DNA of 64,000 nt from Streptomyces sp. NWU339 (GCF_003143855.1 NZ_QFRK01000003.1:160734-224733); one strand, 5' to 3'. Counted from the first letter of the stretch, positions 41,821 through 52,052 are shown. The notes: generated by a model not told the origin, from the letters alone. Translations and numbers: made by a program.

Positions 41821-41968
41821 AGCACGTGGGTCGAAGATACGTAGGTCAGAGAAGGGTATCGGCGCGAGGCGAGAGCGGCTCCCCTCGTGCAGGTCCCCTA
41901 CCCATACGAACACGGACGACGCGGGCGCCGCGCCCCGGACTCCGTGCCCGGGGCTCCGGTCGGTCGGG

Positions 41969-42694
41969 TCAGTCGGGTCGGTCCGGTCGGTCCGGGGGGA
42001 GCCGCTCGATGAGGGTCAGGGAGTGGGCGTTGTACGACTCGATGATCGCGCGAGCGGAATCGGTGTCACGGCGCGACAGGGAATCGACCAGATCGGTGTG
42101 CTCGGACCACAGCCGTCCCCGTAGATCGGGCAGCCGACGCAGATGCTGCACCGCGCACACCCAGGTCTGCACCCGGAGCCGGTGCAGGAAGGCGGTGAGG
42201 TAGGGGTTGCCGAACAGGGCCCCGAGTTCGCGCCAGAAGCGCAGGTCGTAGCCGATCAGAACGGTGAGGTCCCCGGCGAGGGCCGACCGCTGCGCCTCCT
42301 CGCCGCGCCGACGGACCCCGGCGAGCGCGGCGGCGACCCGGGGTTCCTCGGGCCGCAGGGAGGCCAGGCGTCCCTCGGGGTCGGTCAGGGCGTGGAACAT
42401 CCCGTCGACCACCAGGCCGCGGGCCTCGATCATGCCGCGGAAGTCGTCGACGGAGTACTCGTGCACCCGGAACCCCCGGTGCTGGTCGGCGTCGAGCAGT
42501 CCCTGCGCCGACAGGTCGACCAGCGCCTCCCGCACCGGGGTCGCGGAGACCCCGTACTGGTCGGCGATCTCCTTGACGGTGAACTCCTGCCCCGGCTGGA
42601 GCCGCCCGGCCAGCACCTCGTCACGGAGCGCGTCGGCGATCTGCTGCCGCAGCGTGCTGCGGGTCACCGCGCCGTTGCCGCTGGTGCCGGGCAT
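41969..42694 (-). CDS. GntR-family regulator, FadR/FCD subgroup
   Basis: This encodes 241 residues. The winged helix lies at residues 12-75 (LRQQIADALRDEVLAGRLQPGQEFTVKEIADQYGVSATPVREALVDLSAQGLL). The helical FCD effector domain follows, with metal/ligand-type Asp and His residues (GYDLRFWRELGALFGN, SEHTDLVDSL). FCD regulators sense carboxylates and amino acids. Its promoter faces away from the class III aminotransferase gene ending at 42844 on the same strand upstream, and it may control that gene. The C-terminus is an Asp-Arg-Pro repeat encoded by a short tandem repeat. Confidence 0.92.
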   Translation of the reverse strand: MPGTSGNGAVTRSTLRQQIADALRDEVLAGRLQPGQEFTVKEIADQYGVSATPVREALVDLSAQGLLDADQHRGFRVHEYSVDDFRGMIEARGLVVDGMFHALTDPEGRLASLRPEEPRVAAALAGVRRRGEEAQRSALAGDLTVLIGYDLRFWRELGALFGNPYLTAFLHRLRVQTWVCAVQHLRRLPDLRGRLWSEHTDLVDSLSRRDTDSARAIIESYNAHSLTLIERLPPDRPDRPD

Positions 42695-42843
42695 GGTCGG
42701 GCGTCTCCCTCATCGCGTTCGAATGACGTGCACACATCTGTCCACGGTGCCGCCACCTTACGCGTTCACCCTGCCCGGCCTGTTCGAGTGCCCGCCGGGG
42801 TCGGCAACCCCCGGCGGGCCCCCAACGGGCACGGGGCGCCGGG

Positions 42844-44199
42844 TCACTCCACGTACTCGTCCGCCACCGACAGGGCCGAGTCCAGTGCCGCCAGGCCCTC
42901 CTTCAGCTCGGCCTCGGTCGTGTTGCACGGCGGCACCACATGGGTGCGGTTCATGTTCACGAAGGGCCACAGCCCGCCCGCCTTCGCGGCCGCCGCGAAG
43001 GCGGCCATGGGGGCGTTCGCCTCGCCGGTCGCGTGGTACGGCACCAGCGGCTCCCGGGTCTCCCGGTTCCGCACCAGTTCCAGCGCCCAGAACATGCCGA
43101 CCCCGCGGACCTCGCCCACACTGGGGTGCCGCTCCGCGAGCTCGTGCAGCGCGGGTCCGACCACCGACGTGCCGAGCCGCGAGGCGTTCTCGACGACGCC
43201 CTCCTCGGCCATGACGCCGATCGTCGCGACGGCCGCGGCACAGGCCAGCGGATGCCCGGAGTACGTCAGCCCACCCGGGTACGGCCGCTTCCCGAACGTG
43301 TCGGCGATCGCCCCGGAGATCGCGACGCCGCCGAGCGGCACATACCCGGAGTTCACGCCCTTCGCGAAGGTCATCAGGTCCGGCACGACGTCGTACAGGT
43401 CCGCCGCGAACCACGTGCCGGTCCGGCCGAACCCGGCCATGACCTCGTCCAGGACGAAGACGATGCCGTACGTGTCGCACAGCTCGCGGACCCCGGCGAG
43501 GTAGCCGGGCGGCGGCGGCATGATCCCCGCCGTACCCGGAACGGTCTCCAGGATGATCGCCGCGATCGTCGACGGCCCCTCGAAGGTGATCGTCGCCTCC
43601 AGGTGCTCGAGCGCCCGCGCGCACTCCTGCTCCTCGGTCTCGGCGTAGAAGCGGGAGCGGTACAGGAAGGGCGCCCAGAAGTGCACGACCCCGGCCGTGC
43701 CGCTGTCGGAGGCCCAGCGGCGCGGGTCACCGGTGAGGTTCACGGCCTGCTGGGTGCCGCCGTGGTACGAGCGGTACGCGGAGAGCACCTTGGGCCGCCC
43801 GGTGTGCAGCCGCGCCATGCGCACGGCGTGCTCGACGGCGTCCGCGCCCCCGTTGGTGAAGAAGATCTTGTCGAGGTCCCCCGGCGTCCGCTCGGCGATC
43901 AGCCGCGCCGCCTCCGACCGCGCCTCGACGGCGAACGCGGGCGCGAACGTCGTCATCCGCCCGGCCTGCTCCTGGATCGCGGCGACGACCTTCGGGTGCT
44001 GGTAGCCGATGTTGGTGTAGACGAGGCCGCTGGTGAAGTCGAGGTAGCGCCGGCCGTCGTAGTCCCAGAAGTACGACCCCTCCGCCCCGGCGACGGCGAG
44101 CGGGTCGATGAGCTCCTGCGCGGACCAGGAGTGGAAGACGTGCGCACGGTCGGCGGCCTTCACGGCGGCCCCGACCTCGGGGTTCGGCTGAGGAGTCAT
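42844..44199 (-). CDS. Class III PLP-dependent aminotransferase
   Basis: This encodes 451 residues from ATG 44199; a longer open frame upstream looks non-coding. Class III marks are FTNGGADAVEHAVRMAR, YRSYHGGTQQAV, FVLDEVMAGFGRTGTWFA (Asp binding the cofactor) and the Schiff-base Lys in LMTFAKGVNSGYVPLGGV. The subgroup resembles omega-amino-acid, taurine or beta-alanine pyruvate transaminases. It is probably catabolic and controlled by the FadR-type regulator encoded downstream on the same strand. The exact amino donor is unknown. Confidence 0.92.
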   Translation of the reverse strand: MTPQPNPEVGAAVKAADRAHVFHSWSAQELIDPLAVAGAEGSYFWDYDGRRYLDFTSGLVYTNIGYQHPKVVAAIQEQAGRMTTFAPAFAVEARSEAARLIAERTPGDLDKIFFTNGGADAVEHAVRMARLHTGRPKVLSAYRSYHGGTQQAVNLTGDPRRWASDSGTAGVVHFWAPFLYRSRFYAETEEQECARALEHLEATITFEGPSTIAAIILETVPGTAGIMPPPPGYLAGVRELCDTYGIVFVLDEVMAGFGRTGTWFAADLYDVVPDLMTFAKGVNSGYVPLGGVAISGAIADTFGKRPYPGGLTYSGHPLACAAAVATIGVMAEEGVVENASRLGTSVVGPALHELAERHPSVGEVRGVGMFWALELVRNRETREPLVPYHATGEANAPMAAFAAAAKAGGLWPFVNMNRTHVVPPCNTTEAELKEGLAALDSALSVADEYVE

Positions 44200-44498
44200 G
44201 GGGGTGAGGGTAGGCCGTGGCACCGGCCGCCCGACATCGGCGGCCTGTCTGCGGTCCGCCGCTTTCCGCGACAGGATGTCGACCGCCGTCGCGACGGGGA
44301 AGCCCGTCGCCGACGACCGGTGAAGGCGTTCGGTGAGGCGGAGTTCGGACAGGTGGTCCACTTGCTGAACGCCTGTTCACCGTGCTCGACGGACTCGGCC
44401 CATCTGTTACGGAACAGTGGACGAAGCCCTGGTCACCCCGGACCAAGCCCGGTCTATCCTCGGGCTGTTGCTCACTGTGGGGGGAAGGCGGCGCAACG

Positions 44499-46523
44499 AT
44501 GGAGATGCACGGGCCGGGGGGCGACGCGCCGGGGGCGCCGGGCGGCCGGCACCCGGGGAGGATCGGCGCGTACCGGCTGCTCGCGCGGCTCGGGGCCGGC
44601 GGGATGGGGTGCGTCTACCTGGCCCGTTCCGACCGGGGACGCACCGTCGCCGTCAAACTGGTCCGGGAGGAGCTGGCCCGGCAGGAGGAGTTCCGGGCCC
44701 GTTTCCGCCAGGAGGTGCAGGCCGCACGGCAGGTCGGCGGTGCCTGGACCGCGCCGGTGCTGGACGCGGACACCGAGGCCCCGGTGCCGTGGGTCGCCAC
44801 CGGGTACGTCGCGGGGCCCAGCCTCCAGCAGGTGGTCGGGCAGGACCACGGCGCGCTGCCCGAGCGCTCGGTACGCATCCTCGCCGCCGGTCTCGCGCAC
44901 GCGCTGAAGGACATCCACGCCGCCGGCATCGTGCACCGCGACCTCAAACCGTCCAACGTGCTCGTCACCATCGACGGGCCGCGCGTCATCGACTTCGGGA
45001 TCGCGCGGGCGATGGAGACCGTGACCGACGGCGGACTCACCCGCACCGGCGCGCTCGTCGGCTCGCCCGGGTTCATGGCGCCGGAGCAGGTGCGCGGCGA
45101 CCGCGTCACCTCCGCCTGCGACGTCTTCTGCCTCGGCTCGGTGCTCGCCTACGCGGCCACCGGCGAGCTTCCCTTCGGCACCGCCAACAGCGGGGTGCAC
45201 GCCCTGATGTTCCGCATCGCCCAGGAGGAACCCGACCTCGGCCGGGTCCCCGAGGGTCTCGCCGACCTGGTGAGGGACTGCCTGAAGAAGGACCCCGCCC
45301 AGCGGCCCACGCTCGACCGGATCCTGGAACGCACCGGCGCCGAGGACACCGTCGTCGACGGCCGTTCCCGCGATCCCTGGCTGCCGAGTGTCCTGGTCGC
45401 CCAGCTCGGTAGGCACGCCGTGCGGCTGCTGGACGCGGAGGCCCCGGAGGCGCCCCCGGCAGCGGCGGCGGGGGCGGGGGGTGCGGCAGGGGCCGCCGGG
45501 CAACCCGTACCGCCCACGCCGCCCGCACTCCCCGGACCGGACGGCTCCGCGCCCGCCGCCACCCCCGAACACGCCCCCGCCCCCGACGGCTCCGCCCCAC
45601 CGGAGCCCCCGCCCCACGCGCCCGCCCCGCCCGCGCCGGGCACCCCCGGTGCCGGTGCGCCGGTGGACCACCTGCCCACCCTGGTCGCCGGCCAGAGCAC
45701 CACACCGCCCCCGGGCCCCGCCCCGGGCAGCCCGGCGGCCGGGCAGGTCCCCGCCGCATACGGCCATCCCCAGCCGCACGCCCAGCCCCCCGGCTACGGC
45801 CACCCGTACAACGCCTACGGGGCCGCCGGCTCCACCCCGCCCTACGGCCCGCCGCCCTTCGGCTCGAACCCGCCCCCGCACGGCCCGGCGCGGACACCGC
45901 GGGGCGACCGTTCCACCGCGCTGCTCGTCGTCATCGCGCTGGTCGTCGCGATCGCCGCCGGCGGCACGGTGTACGCGCTCATGAGCAGCGGCGACGGCGG
46001 CGACAGCGCCGACGGCGATCCCACGGCCACGGCGACCGACGGCACGTCCCAGGGCACCGCCCCGACCGCCGACGGCAAGGCCTCGACCGGGCCGGACGGA
46101 TCGGGCGGTGCAGGCGGTACGGGAGACACGGGCGACCCGGCCCGGTCCGGCACCCCCGCGCCGACGGACGGGGTGATCCCGACCGGCTACCTGGGCAGCT
46201 GGTCCACGACCATCGACAACGCGAGCGGCCTGCACACCCGCACGCTGACCATCCAGCAGGGCGAGGTGGGGGACACGGTCATGTCCCTCGTCGCCGACGG
46301 GCCCACCGGCGACGGCACCTACCACTGCGTGTTCGAGGCCGGCCTCTCCGAGACCCCGGGCTCCGGCGACCGGCTGCGGATCGGCCCGTCCAGCGTGACG
46401 GTCGGCCAGCCGCGCAGCGCCTGCACCCCGGGGTCCGCCACCGAGATCACCCTCCGCCCCGACGGTTCCCTCCAGCGTGTGACCACCAGCAACGGCGAGC
46501 AGCTCACCTACACCCGGGACTGA
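44499..46523 (+). CDS. Membrane Ser/Thr protein kinase (PASTA-less)
   Basis: This encodes 674 residues from ATG 44499 after GGGGGAAGG. The kinase domain spans about residues 24-290: RLGAGGMGCVYLA (P-loop), VAVKLV, HRDLKPSNVLV, DFGIARAME and APEQVRG. A Pro/Ala-rich low-complexity linker of about 170 residues follows. One membrane helix lies at about 473-495 (ALLVVIALVVAIAAGGTVYAL). The outer domain of about 150 residues has GYLGSWSTTIDN and LTIQQGEVGDTVMSL, with two cysteines likely in a disulfide. It resembles Streptomyces AfsK/PkaF-type kinases that sense extracytoplasmic signals. Confidence 0.93.
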   Translation: MEMHGPGGDAPGAPGGRHPGRIGAYRLLARLGAGGMGCVYLARSDRGRTVAVKLVREELARQEEFRARFRQEVQAARQVGGAWTAPVLDADTEAPVPWVATGYVAGPSLQQVVGQDHGALPERSVRILAAGLAHALKDIHAAGIVHRDLKPSNVLVTIDGPRVIDFGIARAMETVTDGGLTRTGALVGSPGFMAPEQVRGDRVTSACDVFCLGSVLAYAATGELPFGTANSGVHALMFRIAQEEPDLGRVPEGLADLVRDCLKKDPAQRPTLDRILERTGAEDTVVDGRSRDPWLPSVLVAQLGRHAVRLLDAEAPEAPPAAAAGAGGAAGAAGQPVPPTPPALPGPDGSAPAATPEHAPAPDGSAPPEPPPHAPAPPAPGTPGAGAPVDHLPTLVAGQSTTPPPGPAPGSPAAGQVPAAYGHPQPHAQPPGYGHPYNAYGAAGSTPPYGPPPFGSNPPPHGPARTPRGDRSTALLVVIALVVAIAAGGTVYALMSSGDGGDSADGDPTATATDGTSQGTAPTADGKASTGPDGSGGAGGTGDTGDPARSGTPAPTDGVIPTGYLGSWSTTIDNASGLHTRTLTIQQGEVGDTVMSLVADGPTGDGTYHCVFEAGLSETPGSGDRLRIGPSSVTVGQPRSACTPGSATEITLRPDGSLQRVTTSNGEQLTYTRD

Positions 46524-46550
46524 GACACCCGGCCGTCCCCCTGCCTCGGC

Positions 46551-47297
46551 TTACCTCGGCTCCGGCGGGCGCTGCCGGGGCATGTTCGGGCGGGCCGCGC
46601 CCGGAGGGGCGGGGAAGCGGCCGTATGGCGCGGCCGCATCGGGGCGGCCCGCGCCCGCCGCGGCCCCCCGGACGCCCAACGGCACGATCCCGCCGCGGAA
46701 GTCCGACATCCAGTCCTCCGTCTCGGCCCGCACCAGCTCGCTCACGTCCTCCGAGAACCGCCGCAGCACCGACAGGCACCGCTCGGTCGCCTCGCTCGCG
46801 GTGCCCTCGGCCGGGCCCAGCACCTCGCGGACGCACTCCGACGCCCAGTCGAACTGGAACGCCTGGAGCCGCCGCTGCACCGCCTGTGCGGTCGCCACGT
46901 CCCGCATCCAGCCGGACGTCACTCCGAAGAACCGGTCGGCGACCGCACACACGACCGCCAGCAGCAGCGCCAGGTACCCCCAGGGGGTGGCCCCGACGGC
47001 CACCCGGGTCAGATCCAGCAGCAGCAGCGCCGCCCCGGTGACCGCCCCCGCCGCGGTCCCGGCGCGCAGGGCCCGTGCGCAGCGCCGCTTCCACACCCGG
47101 TCCGCGAGATACCAGGCGGCGGTGTCCAACGCCCCCCGCTCCACCCACCGGTACAGCTCGTCCAGCCGGAGCGCGGGCTCGCCCCAGTCCCCGAGGGGAA
47201 ACACCCGCCCGGCCAGATCGCCCGGCCGCAGCCCGGTCGCCCCCTCGCCGGGGCCGTCCTGCGGACGGCCCTCGGGCTGCATCTCCGGCTGACCCAC
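46551..47297 (-). CDS. Two-TM cytoplasmic-facing protein, SLATT-like
   Basis: This encodes 248 residues. Two adjacent hydrophobic helices (TAAGAVTGAALLLLDLTRVAVG and PWGYLALLLAVVCAVADRFFG) lie at residues 80-125. An N-terminal helix (GALDTAAWYLADRVWKRRCARALR) and a long C-terminal helix (ATAQAVQRRLQAFQFDW) flank them. This spacing fits SLATT-type 2TM proteins, predicted effectors in nucleotide-signalling defence systems, but no SMODS or SLOG partner is nearby. The C-terminus is Pro/Arg/Gly-rich. It converges with the kinase gene with 27 bases between. Confidence 0.6.
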   Translation of the reverse strand: MGQPEMQPEGRPQDGPGEGATGLRPGDLAGRVFPLGDWGEPALRLDELYRWVERGALDTAAWYLADRVWKRRCARALRAGTAAGAVTGAALLLLDLTRVAVGATPWGYLALLLAVVCAVADRFFGVTSGWMRDVATAQAVQRRLQAFQFDWASECVREVLGPAEGTASEATERCLSVLRRFSEDVSELVRAETEDWMSDFRGGIVPLGVRGAAAGAGRPDAAAPYGRFPAPPGAARPNMPRQRPPEPR

Positions 47298-47576
47298 CCC
47301 GTACTCCCTACTGACCTGACCCCTACCGACTCCTGCTCGACGTCTGCGCGACGTCTGCTCGACGGTCGGCGCGGACGTGTCCGGCCCTTCCTACCGCCCA
47401 ACGGGTGGGGGCGTCGGGGGTTCGGCTCCTCTTCCGCCCGAAAGAGGGCCGTGATCAGGTGGAGGGCCCGACCGAGACTCACTCGAAAGAGTGCTGGGGC
47501 GACGGCCGCCCGGACCACGTAGGCTCGTGCCGAACGGGAAAATCCCGTACGGACGGACCGACCAAGGAGCTGAATC
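47298..47576. other. Intergenic/leader region upstream of ybaB
   Basis: No gene was recognised. Two small features are visible. One is CACTC-GAAA-GAGTG at 47480-47493, a short stem with a GNRA loop. The other is the perfect palindrome ACGGGA-AAA-TCCCGT at 47534-47548, just before the ribosome-binding site of ybaB. I looked for signal recognition particle RNA and tRNA signatures and saw none. Confidence 0.5.
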
Positions 47577-47918
47577 GTGATCCCCGGTGGTGGCCAGCCC
47601 AACATGCAGCAGTTGCTCCAGCAGGCCCAGAAGATGCAGCAGGACCTGGCCAAGGCGCAGGAGGAACTCGCGCAGACGGAGGTCGACGGCAAGGCGGGCG
47701 GCGGCCTGGTGACGGCGACCGTCACCGGCGGTGGCGAGCTCCGGGCGCTGAAGATCGACCCGAAGGCGGTGGACCCCGAGGACACCGAGACCCTCGCGGA
47801 CCTGATCGTCGCGGCCGTCCAGGCGGCCAACGAGAACGCTCAGACCCTCCAGCAGCAGAAGCTCGGCCCGCTGGCCCAGGGCCTGGGCGGCGGCGGCATT
47901 CCCGGTCTGCCCTTCTAA
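47577..47918 (+). CDS. YbaB/EbfC nucleoid-associated protein
   Basis: This encodes 113 residues from GTG 47577 with AAGGAG upstream. The family pattern is clear: N-terminal [22 protein letters not shown] coiled coil, [23 protein letters not shown] beta sheet, and C-terminal [22 protein letters not shown] helix. It dimerises and binds DNA non-specifically and usually precedes recR. Here the dnaX gene that often precedes it is absent. Confidence 0.95.
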   Translation: MIPGGGQPNMQQLLQQAQKMQQDLAKAQEELAQTEVDGKAGGGLVTATVTGGGELRALKIDPKAVDPEDTETLADLIVAAVQAANENAQTLQQQKLGPLAQGLGGGGIPGLPF

Positions 47919-47977
47919 GACGGGGCGCGGGCCTCTACGGTACGTACTGAAGAAAATCCAGGAAGGACGGCAGTCCG

Positions 47978-48577
47978 TTGTACGAAGGCGTGGTGCAGGA
48001 TCTCATCGACGAACTCGGGCGGCTGCCCGGCGTCGGTCCGAAGAGCGCCCAGCGGATCGCCTTCCACATCCTCCAGGCGGAGCCGACGGACGTACGGCGT
48101 CTCGCCCACGCCCTGATGGAAGTGAAGGCGAAGGTCCGCTTCTGCGCGACCTGCGGCAATGTGGCGCAGGAGGAGTTCTGCAACATCTGCCGTGACACCC
48201 GCCGCGACCGCGCGGTCATCTGTGTCGTGGAGGAACCCAAGGACGTCGTGGCCATCGAGCGCACCCGCGAGTTCCGGGGCCGCTACCACGTCCTGGGTGG
48301 CGCGATCAGCCCGATCGACGGGGTGGGCCCCGACGATCTGCGCATCCGGGAACTGCTGGCCCGGCTGGCCGACGGCACGGTCACCGAGCTGATCCTGGCC
48401 ACGGACCCGAATCTGGAGGGCGAGGCCACGGCCACGTACCTCGCCCGCATGATCAAGCCCATGGGTCTCAAGGTCACCCGTCTGGCCAGCGGCCTCCCGG
48501 TGGGCGGCGACCTGGAGTACGCGGACGAGGTCACCCTCGGGCGCGCCTTCGAGGGGAGACGACTCCTAGATGTCTGA
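47978..48577 (+). CDS. recR: Recombination mediator RecR
   Basis: This encodes 199 residues, the exact usual length, from TTG 47978 with GGAAGGACGG upstream. The helix-hairpin-helix [18 protein letters not shown], the C4 zinc finger (CATCG ... CNIC) and the Toprim domain ([32 protein letters not shown]) are intact. It loads RecA on gapped DNA together with RecF and RecO. It overlaps the DUF5063 gene by 8 bases. Confidence 0.97.
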   Translation: MYEGVVQDLIDELGRLPGVGPKSAQRIAFHILQAEPTDVRRLAHALMEVKAKVRFCATCGNVAQEEFCNICRDTRRDRAVICVVEEPKDVVAIERTREFRGRYHVLGGAISPIDGVGPDDLRIRELLARLADGTVTELILATDPNLEGEATATYLARMIKPMGLKVTRLASGLPVGGDLEYADEVTLGRAFEGRRLLDV

Positions 48578-49229
48578 TGCCACGCTGCACGCGACCAACC
48601 GGAACCCGGACGACTTCTCGGTCCAGATCGCGGATCAGATCGAGAGCTTCCTGGTCGCCGTCACGGAGGTCGCCAAGGGCGACGAGCCCGACTCGACGGT
48701 CCCCTTCCTCCTGCTGGAGGTCTCCCAGCTCATGCTGGCCGGCGGTCGGCTGGGCGCCCACGAGGACATCGTCCCCGAGGAGCGGTACGAGCCCGACGGA
48801 GGCCCGGAGGCCGACGTGGACGAACTCCGCGAGAACCTCGCCCGGCTGCTGGAGCCGGTCGACGTCTACTCCGAGGTCTTCGACCCCTACGAGCCCCGCA
48901 CGGCGCCCGTCCCGGCCCGGATCTCCGACGACCTCACCGACGTCATCACCGACCTCCGCCACGGCATGGTCCACTACCGGGCCGGCCGCACCACGGAAGC
49001 GCTGTGGTGGTGGCAGTTCTCCTACTTCTCCAACTGGGGCCCCACCGCGTCGGCGACCCTGCGCGCCCTCCAGTCCGTCGTCGCCCACGTCCGCCTCAAC
49101 CAGCCCCTGGCCGCCCTCGACGGCCTCGACACCGACCAGGGCATGGGCGACGACACCCTCGAATTCGAGGCGGGCAAGGTCATGGCGGAGGAAATAGGCA
49201 CCCCCCTGGGCATGCGCCCGGTCATCTGA
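48570..49229 (+). CDS. DUF5063 family protein
   Basis: This encodes 219 residues. The family features are a helical N-terminus ([19 protein letters not shown]), an acidic middle segment, and a conserved [44 protein letters not shown] region. It is cytoplasmic with no membrane segment. Its start lies inside the end of recR, an order I recall as conserved in streptomycetes. That suggests a link with DNA repair or recombination, but no activity is known. Confidence 0.85.
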   Translation: MSDATLHATNRNPDDFSVQIADQIESFLVAVTEVAKGDEPDSTVPFLLLEVSQLMLAGGRLGAHEDIVPEERYEPDGGPEADVDELRENLARLLEPVDVYSEVFDPYEPRTAPVPARISDDLTDVITDLRHGMVHYRAGRTTEALWWWQFSYFSNWGPTASATLRALQSVVAHVRLNQPLAALDGLDTDQGMGDDTLEFEAGKVMAEEIGTPLGMRPVI

Positions 49230-49275
49230 CGGCACCGGTTTTCCCGAAACGGCGGGCGGGGCCCCTTCGGCGAAT

Positions 49276-49361
49276 ACGTGAGCAGTCGGCAGTCCGGTGT
49301 CACTTCGGCGCCCGCATGAGCACCTGCGAACAGCTCCGGCCGAAGTGCTCACGGTTTTCGG
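49276..49361 (+). repeat. Conserved intergenic element, copy B
   Basis: This is the second copy of the element at 34389-34481. TGAGCAGTCGG to GTGTCAC has the same spacing of 7 bases, and GTGTCAC to GGCCGAAGTGCTCACGGTTTTCGG is 34 instead of 35 bases. CGTGAGCA and TGCTCACG form the outer stem. An extra TGAGCAC lies in the middle (49317). It starts about 47 bases after the DUF5063 stop on the same strand and is followed by a GGCACG/CGTGCC hairpin (49373-49392). Confidence 0.75.
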
Positions 49362-49392
49362 GACGGGTGCGCGGCACGGACGGCTGCGTGCC

Positions 49393-49610
49393 GGAAGAAC
49401 GAGACGTCCGATGTTCCGGCGTGTGACGCAGGTCGCTTTTCCGAGTGGTCGGCTTCGGGCTGGGCATGAGCCCTCCTGCAGGGGCGTCCGGGAATCTCAC
49501 GATGCGGTATCGACGAGGCGTTTTTCGGGTGCCCGATAGAATGAGCCGACCACGGTGTGCACACATGTGCGCAAAACGTGGGACAACGACGGACTGAGCG
49601 AGGAGCGCAC
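49393..49610. promoter_or_regulatory. Leader/promoter region of aspartokinase
   Basis: A TAGAAT -10-type hexamer lies at 49537-49542, 69 bases before the ask GTG; the -35 is weak. A GTGTGCACAC palindrome follows at about 49554-49563. No lysine riboswitch pattern is recognisable. Confidence 0.45.
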
Positions 49611-50888
49611 GTGGGCCTTGTCGTGCAGAAGTACGGAGGCTCCTCCGTAGGCGATGCCGAAGGCATCAAGCGCGTCGCCAAGAGGGTCGTGGAAGCCAAG
49701 CAGAACGGCCACCAGGTGGTCGTCGTGGTTTCCGCGATGGGCGACACGACGGACGAGTTGATCGATCTCGCCGAGCAGGTTTCCCCGATGCCTGCCGGGC
49801 GCGAGCTCGACATGCTGCTGACCGCGGGAGAGCGGATCTCCATGGCCCTGCTGGCCATGGCGATCAAAAACCTGGGCCACAACGCCCAGAGCTTCACCGG
49901 CAGCCAGGCGGGTGTCATCACCGACTCGGTCCACAACAAAGCCCGCATCATCGACGTCACACCCGGCCGGATCCGTGCCTCGGTGGACGAGGGCAACATC
50001 GCCATCGTCGCCGGTTTCCAGGGCGTCAGCCAGCAGGGCAAGAACATCACCACGCTCGGCCGCGGCGGCTCCGACACCACCGCGGTGGCCCTGGCGGCCG
50101 CCCTCGAGGCCGAGGTGTGCGAGATCTACACCGACGTCGACGGCGTGTTCACCGCCGACCCGCGCGTGGTGCCGAAGGCCCGGAAGATCGACTGGATCTC
50201 GACCGGCGACATGCTCGAACTGGCGGCCTCCGGGTCGAAGGTGCTGCTCCACCGCTGTGTGGAGTACGCCCGCCGGTACAACATCCCGATCCACGTCCGC
50301 TCGTCCTTCAGCGGACTGCCGGGCACGTGGGTCAGCAGAGAGCCGATTCAGCGAGGGGACAAGAAGGTGGAGCAGGCGCTCATCTCCGGTGTCGCGCACG
50401 ACACCTCCGAGGCCAAGGTCACGGTCGTCGGTGTGCCGGACAAGCCGGGCGAGGCGGCCTCGATCTTCCGTACGATCGCCGACGCCGAGATCAACATCGA
50501 CATGGTCGTGCAGAACGTGTCGGCGGCCTCCACGGGCCTGACGGACATCTCGTTCACGCTGCCGAAGACCGAGGGCCGCAAGGCCATCGACGCCCTGGAG
50601 AAGAACAAGGGCGCCATCGGCTTCGAGTCCCTGCGCTACGACGACCAGATCGGCAAGATCTCGCTGGTCGGTGCCGGTATGAAGACCAACCCCGGGGTCA
50701 CCGCCGACTTCTTCACCGCCCTGTCCGACGCGGGCGTGAACATCGAGCTGATCTCGACCTCCGAGATCCGTATCTCGGTCGTCACCCGCAAGGACGACGT
50801 GGACGGTGCCGTCCGCGCCGTGCACACCGCCTTCGGGCTGGACTCCGACAGCGACGAGGCCGTCGTCTACGGGGGCACCGGCCGCTGA
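49611..50888 (+). CDS. ask: Aspartokinase, alpha subunit
   Basis: This encodes 425 residues from GTG 49611 with GAGGAG upstream. The kinase domain carries [22 protein letters not shown] and [16 protein letters not shown]. Residues from about 260 form two ACT domains for lysine/threonine feedback ([27 protein letters not shown] and [20 protein letters not shown]). It phosphorylates aspartate in the first step to lysine, DAP, threonine and methionine. It is ATGA-coupled to asd, as in other actinobacteria. An internal start gives a separate beta subunit. Confidence 0.96.
   Translation: MGLVVQKYGGSSVGDAEGIKRVAKRVVEAKQNGHQVVVVVSAMGDTTDELIDLAEQVSPMPAGRELDMLLTAGERISMALLAMAIKNLGHNAQSFTGSQAGVITDSVHNKARIIDVTPGRIRASVDEGNIAIVAGFQGVSQQGKNITTLGRGGSDTTAVALAAALEAEVCEIYTDVDGVFTADPRVVPKARKIDWISTGDMLELAASGSKVLLHRCVEYARRYNIPIHVRSSFSGLPGTWVSREPIQRGDKKVEQALISGVAHDTSEAKVTVVGVPDKPGEAASIFRTIADAEINIDMVVQNVSAASTGLTDISFTLPKTEGRKAIDALEKNKGAIGFESLRYDDQIGKISLVGAGMKTNPGVTADFFTALSDAGVNIELISTSEIRISVVTRKDDVDGAVRAVHTAFGLDSDSDEAVVYGGTGR
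50367..50888 (+). CDS. Aspartokinase, beta subunit from in-frame internal start
   Basis: GTG 50367, in frame with ask, is preceded by GAGGGG with 8 bases of spacing and yields 173 residues beginning [11 protein letters not shown]. This exactly matches the beta-subunit start known for Corynebacterium and Bacillus class II aspartokinases, which are alpha2-beta2. The product holds only the two ACT regulatory domains. The claim rests on the strong internal site and the family precedent. Confidence 0.8.
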   Translation: MEQALISGVAHDTSEAKVTVVGVPDKPGEAASIFRTIADAEINIDMVVQNVSAASTGLTDISFTLPKTEGRKAIDALEKNKGAIGFESLRYDDQIGKISLVGAGMKTNPGVTADFFTALSDAGVNIELISTSEIRISVVTRKDDVDGAVRAVHTAFGLDSDSDEAVVYGGTGR

Positions 50889-51943
50889 TGGGGCGGTCCG
50901 GACGGCCGGCGCTCGCGGTCGTGGGAGCGACCGGGGCCGTCGGCACGGTCATGCTCCAGATCCTGTCCCAGCGGGCGGACATCTGGGGCGAGATCCGACT
51001 GATCGCCTCCCCGCGCTCGGCCGGCCGCAAGCTGGCCGTGCGCGGTGAGCAGGTCGAGGTCGTGGCGCTCACCGAGGAGGCCTTCGACGGGATCGACGTC
51101 GCGCTGTTCGACGTCCCCGACGAGGTTGCCGAGCGGTGGGTGCCCGTCGCCGTCGCACGGGGTGCGGTGGTGGTCGACAACTCCGGCGCCTTCCGGATGG
51201 ACCCTCAGGTGCCGCTCGTGGTCCCCGAGGTCAACTCGCACGCCGCGCGGATGCGCCCGCGCGGGATCGTCGCCAACCCGAACTGCACCACCCTGTCGAT
51301 GATCGTCGCGGTGGGCGCGCTGCACGCCGAGTTCGGGCTGCGCGAGCTGGTCGTCTCCTCGTACCAGGCGGTCAGCGGCGCCGGACACGAGGGCGTGCGC
51401 ACCCTGCGGGAGCAGCTGTCCCTGGTCGCGGGTACGGAACTGGGGACCGGCCCCGGTGACGTACGGCGGGCAGTGGGGGACAACACGGGTCCCTTCGCGG
51501 AGCCGGTCGCGCTGAACGTCGTGCCGTGGGCCGGGTCGCTGCGCGAGGACGGCTGGTCCTCGGAGGAGATGAAGGTCCGCGACGAGTCCCGCAAGATCCT
51601 CGGCCTGGCGCGGCTCCCGGTCGCCGTGACCTGCGTACGGGTGCCGGTGATCACCACGCACTCGCTCACCGTGCACGCCCGCTTCGAGGACGAGGTCACC
51701 GTCGACGCGGCCCGCGAGATCCTCGCCACGGCACCCGGCGTCGTGCTGTACGACAACCCCGCCGCGGGCGAGTTCCCCACGCCCGCCGACGTCGTCGGCA
51801 CCGATCCGACGTGGGTGGGACGGGTACGGCGGGCGCTTGACGACCCGACGGCGCTCGAACTCTTCGTCTGCGGTGACAACTTGCGCAAGGGCGCCGCGCT
51901 CAACAGCGCACAGACAGCCGAACTGGTGGTGGCCGAGGCGTAA
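50888..51943 (+). CDS. asd: Aspartate-semialdehyde dehydrogenase
   Basis: This encodes 351 residues from the ATG that overlaps the ask stop. The NADP motif is [13 protein letters not shown]. The catalytic Cys lies in [10 protein letters not shown], followed by [13 protein letters not shown]. The catalytic His region is [14 protein letters not shown] and the C-terminal [12 protein letters not shown] helix is conserved. It reduces aspartyl phosphate to the semialdehyde, the product feeding lysine/DAP and homoserine synthesis. A strong hairpin ends the operon. Confidence 0.96.
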   Translation: MGRSGRPALAVVGATGAVGTVMLQILSQRADIWGEIRLIASPRSAGRKLAVRGEQVEVVALTEEAFDGIDVALFDVPDEVAERWVPVAVARGAVVVDNSGAFRMDPQVPLVVPEVNSHAARMRPRGIVANPNCTTLSMIVAVGALHAEFGLRELVVSSYQAVSGAGHEGVRTLREQLSLVAGTELGTGPGDVRRAVGDNTGPFAEPVALNVVPWAGSLREDGWSSEEMKVRDESRKILGLARLPVAVTCVRVPVITTHSLTVHARFEDEVTVDAAREILATAPGVVLYDNPAAGEFPTPADVVGTDPTWVGRVRRALDDPTALELFVCGDNLRKGAALNSAQTAELVVAEA

Positions 51944-52052
51944 ATAATCCTTGGTCACGGGGATGAGTTTGTAGGATCTTCGTGAACCATGCGATCCGGC
52001 CAGGATGGCTCAGATCTCTTGATCCTGCCCGGTCGGCAGTCGAAGATTTAAT

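Noticed and set aside
47298..47576. Possible 4.5S (SRP) RNA or tRNA upstream of ybaB
   Set aside because: I looked for the SRP GGAAG/GCAGCA core and for tRNA T-loop sequences here and through the window and saw no match; a covariance search would be needed to settle it.
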